Source of the DNA: Candidatus Aminicenantota bacterium | Lineage (GTDB): Bacteria; Acidobacteriota; Aminicenantia; Aminicenantales; Aminicenantaceae | Assembly (NCBI GenBank): GCA_016927475.1 | Contig: JAFGMO010000013.1 | Location: 35,150 to 99,149, forward strand | Length of the DNA: 64,000 nt | Reading direction: 5' to 3' | In this document: in pieces, positions 60,190 to 64,000 of the stretch | How the letters are laid out: every line of letters starts with the position of its first letter | How positions within the stretch are numbered: the first letter of the stretch is position 1 | The notes under the pieces: generated by a model | The model's input: the letters and a program-made list of their open reading frames with translations, nothing else | What the model was told of the DNA's origin: nothing | Database searches by the model: none | Made by a program: the position numbers and the translations under genes

Positions 60190-60218
60190 TTGACACTTGC
60201 TGACCATCGTCCTAAACT
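60190..60218 (+). promoter_or_regulatory. Fumarase alpha gene promoter
   Basis: TTGACA (60190-60195), a 17-nt spacer, and TAAACT (60213-60218). The leader is about 27 nt, ending at SD GGAGGT. Strong -35 and exact spacing. Confidence 0.6.
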
Positions 60219-60251
60219 AAAATCTTTTCGGTAATATTCCTGGAGGTGTAC

Positions 60252-61109
60252 ATGAAGGTTATTAATTTATCCAGCGTCAGGGACAAGGTTAAGGAAGTGG
60301 TTCAAGAAGCAAATTATGAGCTTCAAGAGGATACCTTAAAGATCATCAAACAGATGCAGGAAAAAGAAGAGTCTCCAGCCGGGCAGGAGGTTTTCAATCA
60401 AATCCTTCAGAATGCCCGGATAGCCAAGGACGAAAAACTTGGTTTATGCCAGGATACCGGCTTGGCCGTGTTCTTTGTTGAATTGGGAGAAGATGTAAAG
60501 TTTCAAAAAGAAAACGGCTTGGAGAGCCTCAGAGATGCCATAACCGAAGGCACCCGGCTCGGATATGGTGAGGGATTCCTAAGAAAATCCGTTGTTGAAG
60601 ATCCGATCCGCCGTAAAAACACAGGTGACAACACACCAGCCTATATACATTGGGAGTTGGTTCCTGGAGATGTTTTTAAAGTTACCTTTATTGCCAAAGG
60701 CGGTGGTGCTGAGAACATGAGCCAGGTTCGTATGTTCGCCCCTGCCGCTGGACAGGAAGGAATCGAAGAATTTGTCGTGGAGGTCGTTGAAAAAGGAGGC
60801 TCTAATCCCTGTCCGCCGATCATCGTCGGTGTCGGCTTGGGCGGAAACTTTGAGTATTCAGCCCTTCTGGCAAAAAAAGCCCTGCTTCGCCGGCCCTTGG
60901 GTTCACACAACCCGGATCCCTTTTATGAGGACATGGAAACAAGGCTTTTAGAAAGGATCAACAACCTGGGGATCGGTCCCCAGGGAATGGGCGGCCGCAT
61001 AACAGCCCTCGCCGTTCAGGTGGAAGCCTTTCCCTGCCACATCGCCTCCATGCCGGCTGCCGTAAACATCCAATGCCACTCACACAGGGTGATTTCTTTT
61101 GAGATGTAA
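60252..61109 (+). CDS. Class I fumarate hydratase, alpha subunit
   Basis: A 285-residue N-terminal subunit of the iron-sulfur fumarase/tartrate dehydratase family. The substrate-binding and cluster regions are CQDTGLAVFFVELG (core CQDTG), NTGDNTPAYIHWEL (core TGDNTPA), AKGGGAENMSQVRM (core KGGGAENMS) and SNPCPPIIVGVGLGG (core NPCPPIIVG); C70-like, and Cys in PFHC-like EAFPCHIASMP complete the three cluster ligands. ATG 60252 follows SD GGAGGT; an in-frame GTG at 60246 lies in the SD. The matching beta subunit is not in the window (the next gene is a ferredoxin). It would interconvert fumarate and malate, next to the frdA/frdB substrate. Confidence 0.9.
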   Translation: MKVINLSSVRDKVKEVVQEANYELQEDTLKIIKQMQEKEESPAGQEVFNQILQNARIAKDEKLGLCQDTGLAVFFVELGEDVKFQKENGLESLRDAITEGTRLGYGEGFLRKSVVEDPIRRKNTGDNTPAYIHWELVPGDVFKVTFIAKGGGAENMSQVRMFAPAAGQEGIEEFVVEVVEKGGSNPCPPIIVGVGLGGNFEYSALLAKKALLRRPLGSHNPDPFYEDMETRLLERINNLGIGPQGMGGRITALAVQVEAFPCHIASMPAAVNIQCHSHRVISFEM

Positions 61110-61143
61110 CTATTATTCAGGACGTGCGGGACGACATTTTTGG
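61108..61143. repeat. Dispersed repeat, copy k (divergent)
   Basis: AACTATTATTCAGGACG, then GTGCGGGACGACATTTTTGG. GACGACATTT is the inverse of AAATGTCGTC in copy c. It starts at the fumarase stop codon. No other feature is evident in the 61144-61271 gap. Confidence 0.4.
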
Positions 61144-61271
61144 TCATAATGATTTTTTGTGTTTATGGGACCCCGATATTTTTTTCCGCTTTAATCCGAA
61201 TTCTATATCATCATAACCTTGAAACGCCTTCCAGCACGCCCTGTTCAATCCAAACAAACCGGAGGTAAATA

Positions 61272-61499
61272 ATGCCACAAAAAGGGTATGTTGAGATTTC
61301 GGTTGAGGGCTGTAAAGGATGCAATCTTTGTGTTCTTCACTGCCCCACAAACTGCCTCGCTCTCAACACAAAAGACACCAACAGTTACGGGCTGCATTAT
61401 GCCTACCTCGCCGAAGAGGACAAATGCATCGCCTGTATGAACTGCTCCGTCATCTGCCCGGATGCAGCGATTACGGTTTATAAAAAAATGGCGGCGTGA
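61272..61499 (+). CDS. Ferredoxin-like delta subunit of a second 2-oxoacid:ferredoxin oxidoreductase
   Basis: A 75-residue ferredoxin. CKGCNLCVLHCP and CIACMNCSVICP each bind one [4Fe-4S] cluster, and YGLHYAYLAEEDKC separates them as in VorD/KorD proteins. SD GGAGGT is 6 nt before the ATG. It is the first gene of a four-gene operon ending at 63923 and passes electrons from the TPP subunit to cell ferredoxin. The paralogue at 14778 serves the first operon. Confidence 0.9.
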   Translation: MPQKGYVEISVEGCKGCNLCVLHCPTNCLALNTKDTNSYGLHYAYLAEEDKCIACMNCSVICPDAAITVYKKMAA

Positions 61500-61511
61500 A
61501 GGGAGGAACGA

Positions 61512-62579
61512 ATGGTCGAAACCAAACTCATGAAAGGCAATGAAGCATTGGCCGAAGCCGCTATCCGTTCCGGCTTGCAGGCTTATTTCGGATACCCCAT
61601 CACTCCCCAGTCCGAAGTCATTGAATACCTGGCCCGGGAAGAACCTAAATACAACTATGTACTTCTTCAAGCGGAAAGTGAAGTTGCCGCCGTGAACATG
61701 CTCTACGGCTCGGGCGGAGCGGGAGGAAGAGTGATGACGACCACCTCATCACCGGGCTTTTCTTTGATGCAGGAAGGCATTTCCTATATCGCCTGCGCCG
61801 AGATACCCTGCGTTTTCGCCAACATCGTTCGCGGCGGTCCCGGACTGGGTACCATCCAGCCCAGCCAAAGCGATTACAACCAGGCGACAAAAGGAGGCGG
61901 TCACGGCGACTACAACATTATCGTTCTCGTCCCCAATTCCGTTCAGGAAATGGTCGACCACTGCCGCCTGGCCTTTGAGCTGGCCGACAAATACAGAACA
62001 CCGGCCATGCTTCTCTCCGACGGTGCCATCGGCCAGATGATGGAAAAGGTCAACCTCCCCGAGCCCATTGAGTATAAACCCAACAAACCTTGGGCAACGA
62101 CGGGAAAAACTCCTGACAGGGAACGCAACATCCTGACATCTCTTTACATCAAATCCGAAACCATGGAAGAAAAAAACAAAATACTCCAGGAAAAATACAA
62201 GCAGATCATCGCCAACGAAATCCGCTTTGATGAATACAAAACGGACGATGCGGAAATCATCATTACCTCTTTCGGTCTCACTTCCCGAATCGCCAAAAAA
62301 ACGGTCGATATCGGGAGGGAAGAAGGCATGAAATTGGGCCTTTTCCGGCCCATCACGGTTTGGCCTTTTCCCACCAAAGCGCTGGCAGAAATAGCTTCCC
62401 GGCCCCAAGTAAAATTTTTCATATCCGTTGAAATGAATGCGGGGCAGATGGTCGAGGACGTCAAACTGGCAGTCTGCGGCCAAAAATCCGTTCATTTTTA
62501 CGGCCGCATGGGCGGAATTGTCCCCACTCCGGACGAAATTCTGGATGTTATCAAGGAAAAGGAGGCCGGCCGTGACTAA
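61512..62579 (+). CDS. 2-oxoacid:ferredoxin oxidoreductase, alpha subunit (VorB-like)
   Basis: A 355-residue alpha subunit: LQAYFGYPITPQSEVIEYL (core FGYPITPQSEVIEYL), QAESEVAAVNMLYGSGGAGGR (core AESEVAAVNMLYG), TSSPGFSLMQEG and RGGPGLGTIQPSQSDYNQ (core GPGLGTIQPSQSDY). The QSE after YPITP and GTIQPSQSDY pattern matches VorB (branched-chain 2-oxoacids) rather than KorA; the exact substrate is inference. No gamma domain is fused. It starts 12 bp after the ferredoxin gene, and is likely coupled to it by GGAGG. Confidence 0.88.
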   Translation: MVETKLMKGNEALAEAAIRSGLQAYFGYPITPQSEVIEYLAREEPKYNYVLLQAESEVAAVNMLYGSGGAGGRVMTTTSSPGFSLMQEGISYIACAEIPCVFANIVRGGPGLGTIQPSQSDYNQATKGGGHGDYNIIVLVPNSVQEMVDHCRLAFELADKYRTPAMLLSDGAIGQMMEKVNLPEPIEYKPNKPWATTGKTPDRERNILTSLYIKSETMEEKNKILQEKYKQIIANEIRFDEYKTDDAEIIITSFGLTSRIAKKTVDIGREEGMKLGLFRPITVWPFPTKALAEIASRPQVKFFISVEMNAGQMVEDVKLAVCGQKSVHFYGRMGGIVPTPDEILDVIKEKEAGRD

Positions 62580-62621
62580 TAAAGGACAAACCGGTTGCCC
62601 TACAGACAAAGGAGCGACATC

Positions 62622-63383
62622 ATGAAAGAAGGATATGAACTTATATATAAACGTCCTGAAAGTTTGCTTCAAACAAGGATGCATTATTGTCCCGGCTGTT
62701 TCCATTCAACAACACATAAGATCCTTATGGAAGTCGTGGATGAGCTGGGGATTAAGGAAAAAACGGTCGGCGTCTGCCCCGTAGGATGCTCCGTATTCGC
62801 TTACGATTATTTGGATGTAGATATGCAGGAAGCAGCTCATGGACGTGCTGCGGCGGTGGCTACAGGCATCAAAAGGATACTCCCTGACAGAGTCGTTTTC
62901 TCCTACCAGGGAGACGGCGACTTGGCCGCTATCGGAACCGCTGAGACCCTTCATGCGTGTAACAGGGGAGAAAATTTCACTTTTATTTTTATCAACAACG
63001 GTATTTACGGAATGACAGGGGGTCAAATGGCTCCAACCACCCTTGAGGGCCAGAAAACATCCACCTCTCCCTATGGCAGAGATCCCGAAAAGGTCGGGCT
63101 CCCGTTGAAGATGTGTGAGATTGTCTCCCAGTTCAAAAGGGTGGCCTTTGTTCAAAGGGTCAGCTTCAACACGCCGGCCAATGCCCGCAAGGCAAAAAAA
63201 GCCATCAAAACGGCATTCGAGATACAGATGAAAAAACTGGGTACAACATTCATCGAGGTCGCTTCGAACTGTCCCTCACAGTGGAAATGCACGCCTGAAG
63301 AATCCCTGGACTGGCTGACAAATCATGTTTTTCCCTATTATCCTCTGGGTGTCTTCAAGGAACCCCCCAAAACAAAGGAGTGA
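62622..63383 (+). CDS. 2-oxoacid:ferredoxin oxidoreductase, beta (TPP) subunit
   Basis: A 253-residue TPP subunit. Cluster Cys are in MHYCPGCFHSTTH, VCPVGCSVFAYDYLD and NCPSQWKCTPEESLDW. The TPP/Mg motif is GDGDLAAIGTAETLH..NN, with GDGD and FIFINNGIYGMTGGQ. The PTTLEGQKTSTSPYGR block (core TLEGQKTSTS) is typical of VorA-like chains. ATG 62622 has AAAGGAG 7 nt upstream; an in-frame start at 62595 adds nine residues without SD. It oxidatively decarboxylates 2-oxoacids to acyl-CoA with ferredoxin reduction. Confidence 0.88.
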   Translation: MKEGYELIYKRPESLLQTRMHYCPGCFHSTTHKILMEVVDELGIKEKTVGVCPVGCSVFAYDYLDVDMQEAAHGRAAAVATGIKRILPDRVVFSYQGDGDLAAIGTAETLHACNRGENFTFIFINNGIYGMTGGQMAPTTLEGQKTSTSPYGRDPEKVGLPLKMCEIVSQFKRVAFVQRVSFNTPANARKAKKAIKTAFEIQMKKLGTTFIEVASNCPSQWKCTPEESLDWLTNHVFPYYPLGVFKEPPKTKE

Positions 63384-63386
63384 AAA

Positions 63387-63923
63387 ATGCTACAGGAAAT
63401 GGTCTTCGCAGGATTCGGTGGACAGGGCGTTCTCTCCATGGGCACGCTTCTTGCCTATTCGGCTATGAAAGAAGGTAAAGAAGTCAGCTGGTTTCCCTCC
63501 TATGGGCCGGAAATGAGGGGAGGAACAGCCAACTGTATGGTCAACATCAGCGATGAATTGATCTCTTCACCCATTGTCACTCTTTTTGATGTAGGTGTCG
63601 TCCTTAATCTTCCGTCATTAAAAAAGTTCGAACCGCGGGTAAAAAAAGACGGAATCCTCATCTGGGAAAACAGCATTATCAAAGAACCTCCTGAGAGAAA
63701 AGATATCAACATATACGGCATTCCGGCCATCGAAAAGGCAAGCAAAGAACTCGAGAACGTCAAGGTGGCCAACATGATTCTCCTGGGATGTTTGGTAAAA
63801 CTGATCAATATCGTGAAAAAAGAAAGCTTGATGACAGCTCTCAAGGATACTCTTCCTGAAAGGCATCATCATCTTATTCCTCTGAATAAGAGGGCTATTG
63901 ACATGGGCATGAAACTGGTCTGA
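63387..63923 (+). CDS. 2-oxoacid:ferredoxin oxidoreductase, gamma subunit
   Basis: A 178-residue gamma subunit: EMVFAGFGGQGVLSMG at the N terminus, WFPSYGPEMRGGTANCMV (core PSYGPEMRGGTA) and VANMILLGCLVKLI (core NMILLGCLV) near residue 130. The WFPSYGPEMRGGT block marks the VorC-like chains and differs from MTQSFGPEARGSA in the first operon. It begins 3 bp after the beta gene stop. No terminator follows in the 77 bp to the window edge. Confidence 0.9.
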   Translation: MLQEMVFAGFGGQGVLSMGTLLAYSAMKEGKEVSWFPSYGPEMRGGTANCMVNISDELISSPIVTLFDVGVVLNLPSLKKFEPRVKKDGILIWENSIIKEPPERKDINIYGIPAIEKASKELENVKVANMILLGCLVKLINIVKKESLMTALKDTLPERHHHLIPLNKRAIDMGMKLV

Positions 63924-63993
63924 CTTATCTATAAAAAAAGCCGATACCCAAAATATACTCTATGTTCTGAGACCAATTGAAATAGGGTATCTT

Positions 63994-64000
63994 ATGAAAA
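63994..64000 (+). CDS. Possible start of the next gene (truncated at window edge)
   Basis: ATGAAAA follows ATAGGGTATCTT at the right edge. Only two codons are visible, so nothing can be said about the product. GGGTATC (63985-63991) is the inverse of GATACCC at 63943-63949, so the leader may fold. Confidence 0.2.

Noticed and set aside
1..64000. CRISPR array, prophage, insertion sequence, integron or restriction-modification system
   Set aside because: No regularly spaced direct repeats, transposase, integrase, phage structural or methyltransferase-endonuclease genes could be seen.

Overview
This 64 kb window looks like chromosome from an uncultured, anaerobic, Gram-negative bacterium. The gene mix best fits Candidatus Aminicenantes or a nearby Acidobacteriota-like lineage. 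The pointers are DUF6599/DUF362/AmmeMemo-type radical SAM genes, ATP/ADP-translocase-like proteins fused to HEAT repeats, several soluble ferredoxin-dependent oxidoreductases, and an outer-membrane polysaccharide export gene. This assignment is inference from gene content; there is no rRNA in the window. I see no prophage, insertion sequence, CRISPR array or tRNA gene, so the DNA reads as ordinary core chromosome with some unusual modules.

Layout: 1-4.9 kb, end of dihydroorotase, RNase III, an Mth938-like protein, a zinc-cluster protein, ribosomal protein bS21 with a remarkable leader, and leucyl-tRNA synthetase. 5.2-7.7 kb, an AI-2E family permease, then a response-regulator diguanylate cyclase overlapping an Hpt protein. 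7.7-13.4 kb, DUF6599, DUF362, a Tat-signal-bearing radical SAM protein and a membrane spermidine-synthase-like protein. 13.4-22.6 kb, a ten-gene redox operon hdrC-hdrB-korDABC-hdrA-mvhD-frdB-frdA. 22.8-30.8 kb, a PilZ protein, then the reverse-strand operon gcvT-gcvH-gcvPA-gcvPB-glyQ-glyS. 31-32.9 kb, argS. 33-42.3 kb, a reverse-strand operon STAS / two NTT-HEAT paralogues / FHA-GAF-SpoIIE phosphatase, divergent from a PAS-HisKA_2 kinase. 42.4-47.3 kb, gltX, an unrecognised gene, rpmE, prfA and prmC. 47.3-56.4 kb, an envelope and exopolysaccharide region (DegT aminotransferase, Wza-like export lipoprotein, WecB, degenerate asparagine synthase, TPR proteins). 56.6-64 kb, a TPR protein, a TIM-barrel endonuclease-IV-like protein, an aldehyde dehydrogenase, a fumarase alpha subunit, and a second 2-oxoacid:ferredoxin oxidoreductase operon.

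How the genes work together: the 13.4-22.6 kb operon joins 2-oxoglutarate:ferredoxin oxidoreductase, an HdrABC/MvhD flavin-based bifurcation core and a soluble fumarate reductase/succinate dehydrogenase pair. I infer a complex coupling fumarate/succinate chemistry to the low-potential ferredoxin used by 2-oxoglutarate synthase. With the fumarase subunit at 60.3 kb and the second oxidoreductase, this suggests a ferredoxin-based partial TCA cycle and 2-oxoacid (amino acid) fermentation. Glycine cleavage is co-transcribed with glycyl-tRNA synthetase. Signalling is rich: c-di-GMP (GGDEF, PilZ), phosphorelay (Hpt, hybrid PAS kinase) and partner switching (STAS plus SpoIIE).

Two non-coding features stand out. 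The rpsU (bS21) mRNA has a Shine-Dalgarno sequence matching a full-length 16S 3' tail, and its leader carries a copy of the anti-Shine-Dalgarno sequence. A dispersed palindromic repeat (consensus about AACCTGyATTATTCAT and its inverse) occurs in about a dozen intergenic gaps across the window.
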